Source: VRUE01 sp036266075
GTDB lineage: Bacteria; Actinomycetota; Thermoleophilia; Solirubrobacterales; 70-9
DNA: 64,000 nucleotides
Assembly (NCBI GenBank): GCA_036266075.1
Contig: DATANV010000025.1
Span: 1 to 64,000, forward strand
Direction: 5' to 3'
Shown here: one piece after another, positions 1 to 7,803 of the stretch
How positions within the stretch are numbered: the first letter of the stretch is position 1
Layout: the number at the start of each line of letters is the position of its first letter
Made by a program: the position numbers and the translations under genes
Notes under the pieces: model-generated
What the model saw: the letters and a program-made list of their open reading frames with translations, nothing else
What the model was told of the DNA's origin: nothing
Databases searched by the model: none

Positions 1-469
1 GCGGGTTGCCCGAGCCGTCGATCGTGCCGAGCAGCGCGCCCTGGGGGGAGTAGACGTTGACCTTGCCTTCGACGAGGAGGTAGACGTCGCCCGCGGTGGC
101 GCCGGGGGAGCCGGCCGGGGCGACCGCCACCTCGCCGGCAAGCGGGATTTTGGCGAGGTTGGTCCCGGCACCCGGTCCGGCGGTGAAGTTGTTAGGGACA
201 CCGGCGGTGGTGAACCGGTAGAGGCGGCTGTTTCCCGCGTTCCAGTCGACGACGTAGAGGATGTGCGCCTGCTGGTCGACGGCGAGGTGCGAGGGCCAGA
301 TGAACTTCGACGTGCTGGTCCCGTCGGGCCCGAAGGCCGAGATGAAGGGATGGGTGCCCGCGCCGGCCGCCGAGGAGGCGAGGCTCGAGAAGGCGGCAAC
401 GGCGAACAGAGCGAGCAGGCTCGCTCGCCGAAGCCCAAATCCGGTGCCCTGCTTGCCGCTGCGTCGCAC
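1..469 (-). CDS. Secreted beta-propeller (NHL-like) protein, N-terminal part
   Basis: The gene runs off the left edge, so only its first 156 codons are visible. A GTG start at 467-469 follows a purine-rich GAGGAGAGGGA stretch. The protein opens with a basic stretch and a hydrophobic segment (about residues 14-37, ending AAGAG), a typical signal peptide. Next come propeller-blade-like pieces (FGPDGT, HLAVDQQAHILYVVDWNAG, LYRFTTAG, DVYLLVEGKVNVYSPQGALL) that resemble NHL/SMP-30-type repeats. It is probably an extracellular or surface protein, but its ligand or enzymatic role cannot be read. A good sigma-70 type promoter lies upstream (574-602). The secreted propeller call is fairly safe; a specific function is not. 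Confidence 0.7.
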   Translation of the reverse strand, partial: MRRSGKQGTGFGLRRASLLALFAVAAFSSLASSAAGAGTHPFISAFGPDGTSTSKFIWPSHLAVDQQAHILYVVDWNAGNSRLYRFTTAGVPNNFTAGPGAGTNLAKIPLAGEVAVAPAGSPGATAGDVYLLVEGKVNVYSPQGALLGTIDGSGNP

Positions 470-573
470 GTGTCCCTCTCCTCTGTCCCGTGAGCCCTGC
501 CGGCCGCTTCCCCTTTGCGGCCCTCCCTGGCTCGTTGTCCCTGTCCCTTGCCCGTTAAGACGAGCTGAGCGAG

Positions 574-602
574 ACTGTAAACAGAGACCTTTATAAAGTC
601 AA
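574..602 (-). promoter_or_regulatory. Sigma-70-type promoter of the secreted propeller gene
   Basis: On the minus strand a -35 box TTGACT (597-602) and a -10 box TACAGT (574-579) are separated by exactly 17 bases, in a locally AT-rich patch. Transcription would start near 567 and give a leader of about 100 bases before the GTG at 469. The 470-696 gap holds no other feature that I recognise. Confidence 0.65.
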
Positions 603-696
603 GAGTAGAGTTTTTGTAGAAAAGGAAGATGTTTGAAACAGCGCGAAAAGACCTGCAAAGCAGGAGCGAAGAAACCGGTACCGGGGCAGTACTTCG

Positions 697-1263
697 TCAG
701 CCGCGGTCGGGCCGCTCTGGATACAGCTCGTCGATCGTGACGAGAGCGCGGTAGGGCGCTTCGGCTGCGGCTTCGATGCGCTCGCCGCCACCGGCGAGGC
801 GGTCGACGACCGCGACCACCCCTGCCACCTCGAGGCCCTCTTCGCAGATCCGCTCGATCGCCCTGGCGGTCGAGCCGCCGGTGGTGACGGTGTCCTCCAC
901 GACGAGGCAGCGGGCACCCGGCTCGACCGGGCCCTCGACCCAACGCTGCAGGCCATGCTGCTTGCGCTCGCCGCGGACGAAGAAGCCGACCAAGCCCTCG
1001 CCGGCCTCAACCGCGAGGGCGGCACAAGCCGGTGGGATCGCCGCGGTCGCCGGACCGCCTACGGCCCTTGCCCCCGCCTCGACGGCGGCGGCGGCGATCA
1101 ACTCTCCCGCTGCGCGGAAGCCCGCAGGCCGCAACAGCGCCCTGCGGGCATCGACGTAGTACTGCGCGGTCGCACCACTCGCCAGCGTCACCTCGCCGAG
1201 GACCAGCGAGTGCTCGCGCAGCTCGGCGAGCAGCGTCCGCTTGGCGGCTTCGAGGTCCACCAT
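697..1263 (-). CDS. pyrE: Orotate phosphoribosyltransferase
   Basis: PyrE transfers the phosphoribosyl group of PRPP to orotate to make OMP in de novo pyrimidine synthesis in the cytoplasm. The 188-residue length suits the family. The PRPP-binding signature is visible as CLVVEDTVTTGGST (residues 119-132), and the flexible catalytic loop as RKQHG (about 100-104). The ATG at 1263 is one base downstream of the TGA of the L,D-transpeptidase gene (TGA-C-ATG), so the two are translationally coupled. The reading frame continues upstream, but that part is a shadow of the transpeptidase gene. Confidence 0.93.
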   Translation of the reverse strand: MVDLEAAKRTLLAELREHSLVLGEVTLASGATAQYYVDARRALLRPAGFRAAGELIAAAAVEAGARAVGGPATAAIPPACAALAVEAGEGLVGFFVRGERKQHGLQRWVEGPVEPGARCLVVEDTVTTGGSTARAIERICEEGLEVAGVVAVVDRLAGGGERIEAAAEAPYRALVTIDELYPERPDRG

Positions 1264-1264
1264 G

Positions 1265-2239
1265 TCAGAAGATAAAAATGCTCTCGCCGAAGTTAATGCG
1301 CTCGTAGATCTCGGGCTGGTCGGCGATGAAGGTGCGGATGCAGCCGTGGCTCGCCGGGTAGTCCGGCACCGATTCGTAGCCGTGGACGGCGTAGCCGCCG
1401 TAGAAGTAGAACGAGTAGTACATGCCATGCGAGTTGTAGCCCGGTTCCTGGCGGATGAAGTGGAAGTGGCCGGTGACCGTGGGGGTCGAGGACTTGCCCG
1501 AGGAGACCGGATAGACGGCAAATGGCTTGTCGCCCTTGGCGAAGACCAGCACCTGCTTGGAGAGCGGCGCCTCGAGGTGTTCGCCGGCATCGGGGTGGAC
1601 GACGTGGTATTCGCCCCTGCCGGCGAAGGCGCGCTTGACGAGGCCCTCGCCGGCCCGCATGCTGCGCGCCATGCCGTTGACTTTGCGGTAGGCGAGCACG
1701 CCGCGCGCGGCCTTGTCGCCGAAGCAGCGGCCGCTGTTGGCGATGTAGCCCATCTTGCGCATCGCCTTCTTGAAGCCGAGCACCACCGGGCCGCACTGCC
1801 CCTGGTGCAATGCCGGAAAGCTGACCTTCCAGCTCTTGCGCACAGTCGTGTCGCCGCGCAGCGAGCCGCTCGCCGGCAGGTGGGCGCTGGCCGCATACTT
1901 GCCGCCCTCGCGGATGACGATCGAGGTCCTGAAGGTGCCGGCACCGCCGTAGCCCTGACCGACCGGGAGCCTGCGGCTCAGCAGCTCGTGGCCGTCGAGG
2001 TAGAAGGTGACCTCGACCCGCTCTCCCGGCGCAAACGGCGTGACCGTGCCGGTCACGGAGACGGTCGAGTAGATCTGCGCCCGACCGCCCTGCAGATGCC
2101 CGACGCGGATCTTCACGGTCGCCTGCTTGGGCCCCTGGGGCTTACCCTTTCCCGCGCCCTTCACTGGAGCGGCGATCGCGTCGGCCGGAAGCGCCAGCAG
2201 AGCGAGAACAACCAGCGCGCGAACGAGGTGACGACCCAT
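1265..2239 (-). CDS. Secreted L,D-transpeptidase (YkuD family)
   Basis: The enzyme forms 3-3 crosslinks in peptidoglycan or attaches proteins to it, outside the membrane. The 324-residue protein has a signal peptide (about residues 1-23, ending AIAA). A beta-rich N-terminal domain follows (about 40-150). Residues about 170-215 resemble a peptidoglycan-binding fold. The C-terminal YkuD catalytic domain carries the signature H286-GYESVPDYPAS-H298-G-C300-IR, with C300 as nucleophile. The gene sits directly upstream of pyrE with a one-base gap. An AAGAAT box 7 bases before the ATG could be a leaderless-type -10. A role in wall remodelling fits the nearby PBP. Confidence 0.9.
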   Translation of the reverse strand: MGRHLVRALVVLALLALPADAIAAPVKGAGKGKPQGPKQATVKIRVGHLQGGRAQIYSTVSVTGTVTPFAPGERVEVTFYLDGHELLSRRLPVGQGYGGAGTFRTSIVIREGGKYAASAHLPASGSLRGDTTVRKSWKVSFPALHQGQCGPVVLGFKKAMRKMGYIANSGRCFGDKAARGVLAYRKVNGMARSMRAGEGLVKRAFAGRGEYHVVHPDAGEHLEAPLSKQVLVFAKGDKPFAVYPVSSGKSSTPTVTGHFHFIRQEPGYNSHGMYYSFYFYGGYAVHGYESVPDYPASHGCIRTFIADQPEIYERINFGESIFIF

Positions 2240-2275
2240 CGGCGGGATTCTTGCGGATGCCCCGGTCGGGGGTCC

Positions 2276-2992
2276 CTATTGGCCGATCAAGGCCACCGAG
2301 TTGTTGAGCATGTGGAGAAGGACGCCGGGGACTATCGAGCCGGTCTTTTCGTAGAGCAGGGCGAGGATGAAACCGAAGGCGATCAGCGGCGGGACGGCGC
2401 TGACGCCGGTCAGGGCGTGCAGGCCGCCGAAGATCAGGGCGGCGATCAGCGCGGCGGCGAGGCTCGGCAGGCGGGTGCGAAGGCCGCCGAAGAGCATGCC
2501 GCGAAAGCAGATCTCCTCGCTTACCGGGGCCGCGATGACGATCAGCAGGACCTGGACCGGCACGGCGCCGAACGATTCGGCGATGTCCTTCTGCTCGGGT
2601 TCGCCGAAGATCGCCACGTAGACACCCGCAAACAGCAGGTAGGCGCCGATCGCCGCCAGCATCCAGAGCCAGGCCGAGCGATCGAAGCGGCGCACGCCGA
2701 GCCGCCCCAGCGCCTGGCCGAGCGAGGACTCGCCCCAGCGCGAGGCCACCGCAAGCGGCACCAGCACGAAGCCGAGCGCCGTCCCCAGCTGGACGACCGC
2801 GTTGGCGGCGTCGCTGAGGTCGCCGTTCCCCGGGTTGTCGATGACGATCGCCGGGACGCCGAGCAGGATCCCGGCCCCCAGGGCGATGAAGACCCCGCCG
2901 ATCGCCATCTGCACGCCCCAGGTGGCGTAGGGGAAGCCGACCCGTTCCGGCGGCGCCGCCGGAGGCTGCTCCACAGGTAGGTTTGCCTCCAT
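2276..2992 (-). CDS. CPBP-family intramembrane metalloprotease
   Basis: This polytopic membrane protein of 238 residues belongs to the CAAX protease / bacteriocin-processing (ABI) family. Motif 1 is E159-E160-xxx-R164 (SEEICFRG), motif 2 is FGGLH192 and motif 3 is H227-xxx-N231. These are the family's proposed metal-binding residues. Hydrophobic segments lie at about 28-50, 65-83, 108-128, 145-158, 175-195 and 203-215. The substrate is unknown. The ATG at 2992 overlaps the divergent mini-MscS start in a shared CATG. A GTG at 2974 with GGAGG 11 bases upstream is a real alternative start. Confidence 0.88.
   Translation of the reverse strand: MEANLPVEQPPAAPPERVGFPYATWGVQMAIGGVFIALGAGILLGVPAIVIDNPGNGDLSDAANAVVQLGTALGFVLVPLAVASRWGESSLGQALGRLGVRRFDRSAWLWMLAAIGAYLLFAGVYVAIFGEPEQKDIAESFGAVPVQVLLIVIAAPVSEEICFRGMLFGGLRTRLPSLAAALIAALIFGGLHALTGVSAVPPLIAFGFILALLYEKTGSIVPGVLLHMLNNSVALIGQ
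2978..2983 (+). promoter_or_regulatory. -10 box TAGGTT of the mini-MscS gene (leaderless type)
   Basis: TAGGTT lies 7 bases before the ATG at 2991, so transcription would begin on or next to the start codon. The same spacing recurs in front of many genes in the window. The box is inside the first codons of the divergent CPBP gene if that gene starts at 2992. Confidence 0.5.
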
Positions 2993-3407
2993 GACGCCGG
3001 CAGTCTCACAGGTCTCGCGGTCCACGAAAACGCGCCTGCGCTTCCTGCGGCGGCTGCTGATCCTGGTCGTCTTCCTGGTCCTCGTGGCGATCGCGCTCAG
3101 CCAATTCACCGAGCTGAAGCGGCTCGCCACCGGCATCCTCGCCTCGACCGCGGTACTGGCGGCGATCATCGGCTTTGCCGCCCAGCACACGATCGCCAAC
3201 ATGATCGCCGGGGTCCAGCTGGCGGTCTCCCAGCCGATCCGGATCGGCGACCGCATTGCGTTCGAGGAGACCACCGGCCGCGTCGTCGACATCACGCTCT
3301 CCTACACCTACGTCGACCCCGGCGACGGGACCTCGGTGGTGATCCCCAACCAGCTGCTGGTCGAGAGCGTCGTCCACAACCTCTCGACCGAAGACACCCA
3401 GGCCTGA
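2991..3407 (+). CDS. Minimal MscS-like mechanosensitive channel protein
   Basis: The 138-residue protein has a basic N-terminus, one hydrophobic segment (about 16-38), and a pore-helix-like stretch (about 50-85: LASTAVLAAIIGFAAQ, IANMIAGVQLAVSQPIRIGDRI). That stretch matches the most conserved part of MscS. A short beta domain follows (VVIPNQLLVES). The family usually has about 280 or more residues, three TM helices and a C-terminal alpha/beta vestibule. Here the first TM helices and the C-terminal cage are absent, although the gene looks intact. It may form a small channel in osmotic stress or need a partner. The assignment rests on the pore-helix and beta-domain similarity. Confidence 0.82.
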   Translation: MTPAVSQVSRSTKTRLRFLRRLLILVVFLVLVAIALSQFTELKRLATGILASTAVLAAIIGFAAQHTIANMIAGVQLAVSQPIRIGDRIAFEETTGRVVDITLSYTYVDPGDGTSVVIPNQLLVESVVHNLSTEDTQA

Positions 3408-3435
3408 GCGGCGCCGGAGGCGGGATCGGCCGAAG

Positions 3436-3441
3436 TACGCT
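3436..3441 (+). promoter_or_regulatory. -10 box TACGCT of the PBP gene (leaderless type)
   Basis: TACGCT is followed by six bases and then the ATG at 3448, putting the expected transcription start at the A of the start codon. No Shine-Dalgarno sequence is needed or obvious. Confidence 0.55.
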
Positions 3442-3447
3442 GGGGCG

Positions 3448-5574
3448 ATGACGAAGCGCGATCGCCGGCGGCGCCGGCGCCAGGGGGGCGTCCGGGGCGG
3501 GCTGCTGCTCGCCGGCGGCGGGCTGCTCGTGGCGATCGCGATTGCGGCGATCGCGATTGCCTCCTGGGTGCTCGACGTCGCCGCCGAAGCACCCTCGCTC
3601 GCCTCCTGCAAGCCCGTCGAGCGGCGCGGCAACTCGGCGATCTACGCCGCGGACGGCAGCCGGCTCGGCCGCATCGCCTCCGACGAAGCCCGCGTCCCCG
3701 TCTCCATCGACCGCGTGCCGAAGAGCCTCCAGCACGCCACCGTGGCGATCGAGGACCAGCGCTTCTACGAGCACGGTGGGATCGACCCGGAGGGCATCGC
3801 CCGCGCCGCGCTGAAGAACCTCGAAGCCGGCAGGACCGTCGAGGGCGGCTCGACGATCACCCAGCAGCTGGTCCGCAACCTCTGCATCCAGCACCCGGCG
3901 CGCACGCTGGAGCGCAAGATCGTCGAGGCCAAGCTGGCGATCGAGTACGCCCAGCGGCACTCGCGCAGGCAGATCCTCGGCCAGTACCTCGACACCGCCT
4001 CCTACGGGACGATCGAAGGGGCCACCGCGGTCGGCGTCGGGGCCGCCGCTCGCATCTACTTCTCGAGGCCGGTCTGGAAGCTGAGGCTCGCCCAGGCGGC
4101 GCTGCTTGCCGGCCTGCCGCAGGCGCCGACCGAGTACAACCCGGTGCTCCACCCGCGCGCTGCGCTGGCGCGGCGCAACCAGGTGCTGGCGAGGATGGCC
4201 GACCAGGGCTACGTCTCGCCCGCACAGGCGGCGGAGGCTCAGAGCCGTGGCCTCGGGCTGCACCTCGACGAGGGCTTCTTCGACAAGCGCCAGCCCTACT
4301 TCTTCGACTACGTCGAGGAGAAGCTGATCGACACCTACGGCGTCAATTCCGTGCGCAAGGGCGGGCTCGAAATCGAGACGACGATCGACCCGCGCCTGCA
4401 GGAGGTCGCGGTCGAAGCGATGCGCTCGACCCTCCCCTACTCCGAAGACCCCTCCTCCGCGCTGGTCTCGATCGACCCGCGCAACGGCGACATCCGGGCG
4501 ATGGCGTCCAGCTCCAACTACGAAAACAGCAAGTTCAACCTGGCGGCGCAGGGCCACCGCCAACCGGGCTCGACCTTCAAGACCTTCGTCCTGACGACGG
4601 CGATCAAGCAGGGAATCGACCCCTACTCGACCTACTACACCTCCAAGCACCTCGACCTCGACCTGCCCGAATGGGGCCACTGGGACGTGAGCACCGCCGA
4701 CGAGGGATACCTGGGACGCGTCAACCTCCAGCAGGCGACCGTCGCCTCCGACAACACGGTCTTCGCCCAGCTCGACCTCGACGTCGGACCCCGCCAGGTG
4801 AAAGCGACGGCGAAATCGATGGGGATCGCCAGCCCGCTCGACGGCATCCCCGCGGAGGGCCTGGGCGGGCTGCGGGTCGGCGTCTCTCCACTGGAGATGG
4901 CGGACGCCTACGCGACGCTGGCCGCCGGCGGCATTCACCGCAACCCGGTGGCGATCGAGAAGGTCGCCTTCCCCGGCGGCCACGTCGATCGCCCGGAAGA
5001 GCCCAAACCGCGCCGCGTCGTGCCGGCGCCGGTCGCCTACCAGGTGTGGCGCCTGCTGCACGACAACATCGTCGAAGGCACCGGCACCGCCGCCTACACC
5101 GGCTGTCCCGGCCAGGGCGGCAAGACCGGCACCACCGACAACTTCACCGACGCCTGGTTCGCCGGCATCCAGCCGAACCTGGCGAGCGTGGTCTGGGTCG
5201 GCTACCCGCAGTCGAACGCGATCGAAATGACCGGCGTGCACGGGATCACCGTCTACGGCGGCACCTTCCCGGCCGAAATCTGGCACGCCCTCTACAACGG
5301 CGCCGAAGTCCCCTGCGAGGAATTCGAGGAACCGGAGGGGAAGATCAGCTGGGCACCGTTCTACGGCAGCCACACGAGCTCCGCGCCGAGCCACGGCAGC
5401 TCGCTCTCGGCGACTGCTCAGGGCCAGGAAGCAGCCGAAGAAGCCGAACGGCTGGGTCGAGAAGCAACCGGCGGCTACGACCCAAACGCCTACGCGCCTG
5501 GCGTCGGCCAGCAACCGACCTACGTGCCGCCGCCCCCGCCTGAAGTGAGCGGCGGAGCCGCCGCGAGTGAATGA
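3448..5574 (+). CDS. Class A penicillin-binding protein (transglycosylase/transpeptidase)
   Basis: The bifunctional enzyme polymerises lipid II glycan strands and crosslinks the stem peptides on the outer face of the membrane. The 708-residue protein has a short Arg-rich cytoplasmic tail, one TM anchor (about 18-42) and a GT51 domain with catalytic E102 in EDQRFYEHGG and the GGSTITQQLVRN motif. The transpeptidase domain carries S375-TF-K378, S434-D-N436 and K559-T-G-T562. The C-terminus (about 640-708) is low complexity, rich in Ser, Glu and Pro, with no PASTA domain. The last bases overlap the GTG start of the next gene by 8 nt, so the two are probably co-transcribed. Confidence 0.96.
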   Translation: MTKRDRRRRRRQGGVRGGLLLAGGGLLVAIAIAAIAIASWVLDVAAEAPSLASCKPVERRGNSAIYAADGSRLGRIASDEARVPVSIDRVPKSLQHATVAIEDQRFYEHGGIDPEGIARAALKNLEAGRTVEGGSTITQQLVRNLCIQHPARTLERKIVEAKLAIEYAQRHSRRQILGQYLDTASYGTIEGATAVGVGAAARIYFSRPVWKLRLAQAALLAGLPQAPTEYNPVLHPRAALARRNQVLARMADQGYVSPAQAAEAQSRGLGLHLDEGFFDKRQPYFFDYVEEKLIDTYGVNSVRKGGLEIETTIDPRLQEVAVEAMRSTLPYSEDPSSALVSIDPRNGDIRAMASSSNYENSKFNLAAQGHRQPGSTFKTFVLTTAIKQGIDPYSTYYTSKHLDLDLPEWGHWDVSTADEGYLGRVNLQQATVASDNTVFAQLDLDVGPRQVKATAKSMGIASPLDGIPAEGLGGLRVGVSPLEMADAYATLAAGGIHRNPVAIEKVAFPGGHVDRPEEPKPRRVVPAPVAYQVWRLLHDNIVEGTGTAAYTGCPGQGGKTGTTDNFTDAWFAGIQPNLASVVWVGYPQSNAIEMTGVHGITVYGGTFPAEIWHALYNGAEVPCEEFEEPEGKISWAPFYGSHTSSAPSHGSSLSATAQGQEAAEEAERLGREATGGYDPNAYAPGVGQQPTYVPPPPPEVSGGAAASE

Positions 5575-6634
5575 CCGCCGCGCCTGGGTCGCCATCGCGG
5601 TTCCCCTGATCGCCTTCGCCGCTGCCCCGCCGCTTTTCTCGCACGACATATACAGCTACGTCGATTACGCCCGGCTTGGGGCGCTGCACGGGCTCGATCC
5701 ATACGTCCACCCGCCGGCCGCCGAACCGTTCGACCCGGCTTACGCCGGCGTCACCTGGATCGACGCCACGAACGCCTATGGCCCGCTCTTCACCCTCGCC
5801 ACGTACCCGCTGGCCTGGCTGCCGGTCTTGGCAGCGTTGGCGCTCCTCAAGGCCGTCGCCGCGGCATCGGTCCTGGCGATCGCCCTGCTCGTCGCCCGGA
5901 TAGCCCCGGCGCGCGGCGTCAGCCCGCTCGGCGCCGCCGCCTTCGTGGCCCTAAACCCCGTCGTCCTCCTGCAGGTCGTCGGCGGCGGCCACAACGACGC
6001 GCTCGCGATGCTGGCAGCCACGATCGGCATCGCCACCGTTCTCGCCACCCGCGAGGCAACCGGAGGCGCAGCCTTCGCCGCCGCCCTCGCCCTCAAGCCG
6101 CCAGCGGCGCTCGCCGCCCCCTTTGCCCTCGTCGACGCGGCGCGCAGCCGACATTCACCGCCCCAGGGTGGGGTCGAAGTCGGAAGCGCCCCGGCTCGAC
6201 GGCCTGCGGTACGGCTGCTTGCCGGCACTCTGCTCGCCGCTGGCGCGATCGGTCTTGGTGCCTACGCCGCCTTCGGCTGGAACTGGCTTGGGACGATCGG
6301 CCTGGCTGGCGAGAACCAGGGACGCACGGCGCACATGAGCATCCCGATCACCGTGGCCCGCCTCACCGGCCTCGACCCGACCGTTGTCCGAGCCACCGCC
6401 CTAGTCCTCTTCGCAGCTGCAATGGCCTACCTCCTCCTCCGCACGTGGCGGGGGGGCGACTGGCTCCGCAACGCCGCCTGGGCGACCCTCGCCCTCCTCC
6501 TGGCCACCGCCTGGCTCCTCCCCTGGTACCTGATCTGGGCCCTCCCCCCGGTAGCCCTCTCAAGAGACCGCCCCCTCCAGCTCCTGACCCTCGGTCTGAC
6601 GGCCTTCCAGCTCTTCGCCCGCGTCCCGCTCTAG
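5567..6634 (+). CDS. Polytopic GT-C-type glycosyltransferase-like membrane protein
   Basis: The 355-residue protein is strongly hydrophobic, with about 9-10 predicted TM segments. Just after the first TM it has the extracytoplasmic motif HDIYSYVDYARLG followed by DPYVHPP. Such an acidic/aromatic loop is seen in polyprenol-phosphate-dependent mannosyltransferases of the MptA/MptB and GT87 groups. It is shorter than typical MptB proteins. The GTG start at 5567 lies inside the PBP stop region (8-nt overlap), implying coupling to cell-wall synthesis. The donor and acceptor are unknown. The family-level call is moderately supported; the mannosyl specificity is inference. Confidence 0.7.
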   Translation: MNDRRAWVAIAVPLIAFAAAPPLFSHDIYSYVDYARLGALHGLDPYVHPPAAEPFDPAYAGVTWIDATNAYGPLFTLATYPLAWLPVLAALALLKAVAAASVLAIALLVARIAPARGVSPLGAAAFVALNPVVLLQVVGGGHNDALAMLAATIGIATVLATREATGGAAFAAALALKPPAALAAPFALVDAARSRHSPPQGGVEVGSAPARRPAVRLLAGTLLAAGAIGLGAYAAFGWNWLGTIGLAGENQGRTAHMSIPITVARLTGLDPTVVRATALVLFAAAMAYLLLRTWRGGDWLRNAAWATLALLLATAWLLPWYLIWALPPVALSRDRPLQLLTLGLTAFQLFARVPL

Positions 6635-6653
6635 GAGGGATGGGTGTCCCTCC
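6634..6653. terminator. Hairpin between two convergent genes
   Basis: GGAGGGA (6634-6640) and TCCCTCC (6647-6653) form a perfect 7-bp stem with a 6-base loop. It sits exactly in the 21-bp gap between the convergent ends of the GT-C-like gene and the flippase-like gene. No strong T-tract follows, so efficiency is uncertain. Confidence 0.45.
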
Positions 6654-6655
6654 CC

Positions 6656-7738
6656 TTAGAGGATCTCAGGCGAGTGAACCGGCCTCTCGGCCGGCGTCGG
6701 CGGCCCATCCGCCTGCTCCTCTTCAGACGGATGCAGCACCCCCGTCGGAATCGACCACCCCTCGCGTTTGCCCATCGCCGTGACGATCGCCACGTAGATC
6801 AGCTCGACTACGGTCAACACGCCGCGCACCGCGATCGCGATCAACGAGCCGACCGCGAAGCTGTTGCCGGGCGTCGCGACCTTCACCGCCCAGGCGAAGG
6901 CGGCGTCGCGGATGCCGAGACCCGCCGGGGCGACGAGGGTGACCAGCGCCGCCACGTAGCCGACCGCCTGGGCCGAGCCGACCACCGGCAGGTCGCTCAG
7001 CGGGATGTCGCTGACCGAGCGGGCGACGCAGTAGATGCCGACCGCCACGACCGCCCAGTTGAAGGCGTAGAAGAGGACCAGCACGACCACGCCGGGCAGC
7101 GGGACGACGGCTGGCAGCGGCTCGCGGCCGAAGGCACGCAAAACGCGATCGGCGAGCGGGCCGAAGATGCGTGGGTGCAGCAGCGCGATCCCGGCCGGCA
7201 CCAGCAGCAGCACCGCCCAGCGCAGCGGCTGGCCCTGCAGATCTGGGTGGCTGATCAAGAAGTAGGCGGCGACCCCGACCCCCGAGATGGCCGAGACGGC
7301 CTGCTCGTAGACGATGCTGGCGAGCGTGATGCGGCGCGGCACGCCGGCTCGCTCCGATAGCAGCACCCGGCCCAGCACGTAGAGGACGCTGCCCGGCACG
7401 TAGCGGGCCAGCAGCGGCTGCCCCCAGGCGACCTGAGCCCGCCCGATCCCGATCCGGTAACCGAGGAACCGCAGAATCAGATCCCAGCCGAGCGCACTCA
7501 GCGCGTAGAAGGCCGGCAGGACGACGAAGGCCGGGATCAACCAGACGACGTGGAAGTGGACGCCCTTGTCCTTGATCTCCGCCCACTGGTCGATGACGGT
7601 CAGAACGAGAAAGCCGAAGACGACCACGGCGATGCCCAGCTGGATCGCCAGCCGCACCCGTTTGCTGCGGGGCGGCCGCGTGCCGAAGCGCGCCGCCGCT
7701 TCGCCTATTCGGTGGAGGAGTGGCTGCCCGTTGCCCAC
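6656..7738 (-). CDS. Lysylphosphatidylglycerol synthase/flippase-like integral membrane protein (UPF0104/AglD2 type)
   Basis: The 360-residue protein has about eight hydrophobic segments. It carries features of the LPG_synthase_TM family: GWDLILRFLGYRIG..QVAWGQPLLARYVPGSVLYVLGR, then YEQAVSAISG and PAGLGIRDAAF. Members of this family move or modify lipids in the membrane; no catalytic MprF domain is attached here. The GTG start at 7738 has AAGGTGAG about 7 bases upstream, which could be a Shine-Dalgarno sequence or a TAAGGT -10 box. It is convergent with the GT-C-like gene, and its start is only 66 bp from thiL. The substrate is unknown. Confidence 0.8.
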   Translation of the reverse strand: MGNGQPLLHRIGEAAARFGTRPPRSKRVRLAIQLGIAVVVFGFLVLTVIDQWAEIKDKGVHFHVVWLIPAFVVLPAFYALSALGWDLILRFLGYRIGIGRAQVAWGQPLLARYVPGSVLYVLGRVLLSERAGVPRRITLASIVYEQAVSAISGVGVAAYFLISHPDLQGQPLRWAVLLLVPAGIALLHPRIFGPLADRVLRAFGREPLPAVVPLPGVVVLVLFYAFNWAVVAVGIYCVARSVSDIPLSDLPVVGSAQAVGYVAALVTLVAPAGLGIRDAAFAWAVKVATPGNSFAVGSLIAIAVRGVLTVVELIYVAIVTAMGKREGWSIPTGVLHPSEEEQADGPPTPAERPVHSPEIL

Positions 7739-7803
7739 GTGCGACTCACCTTAGTGACGAGCGTGGCCGCCCACCGACGCGCCCGCGGCGGCAGAATGGC
7801 CGG

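Noticed and set aside
697..1944. Extension of pyrE upstream to 415 codons
   Set aside because: The extra N-terminal part is the L,D-transpeptidase gene read in another frame. PyrE homology begins at the ATG at 1263.
3292..5649. A 785-codon open frame antisense to the PBP
   Set aside because: Antisense of a well-supported penicillin-binding protein, with Val/Asp/Arg-rich shadow composition and no motifs.
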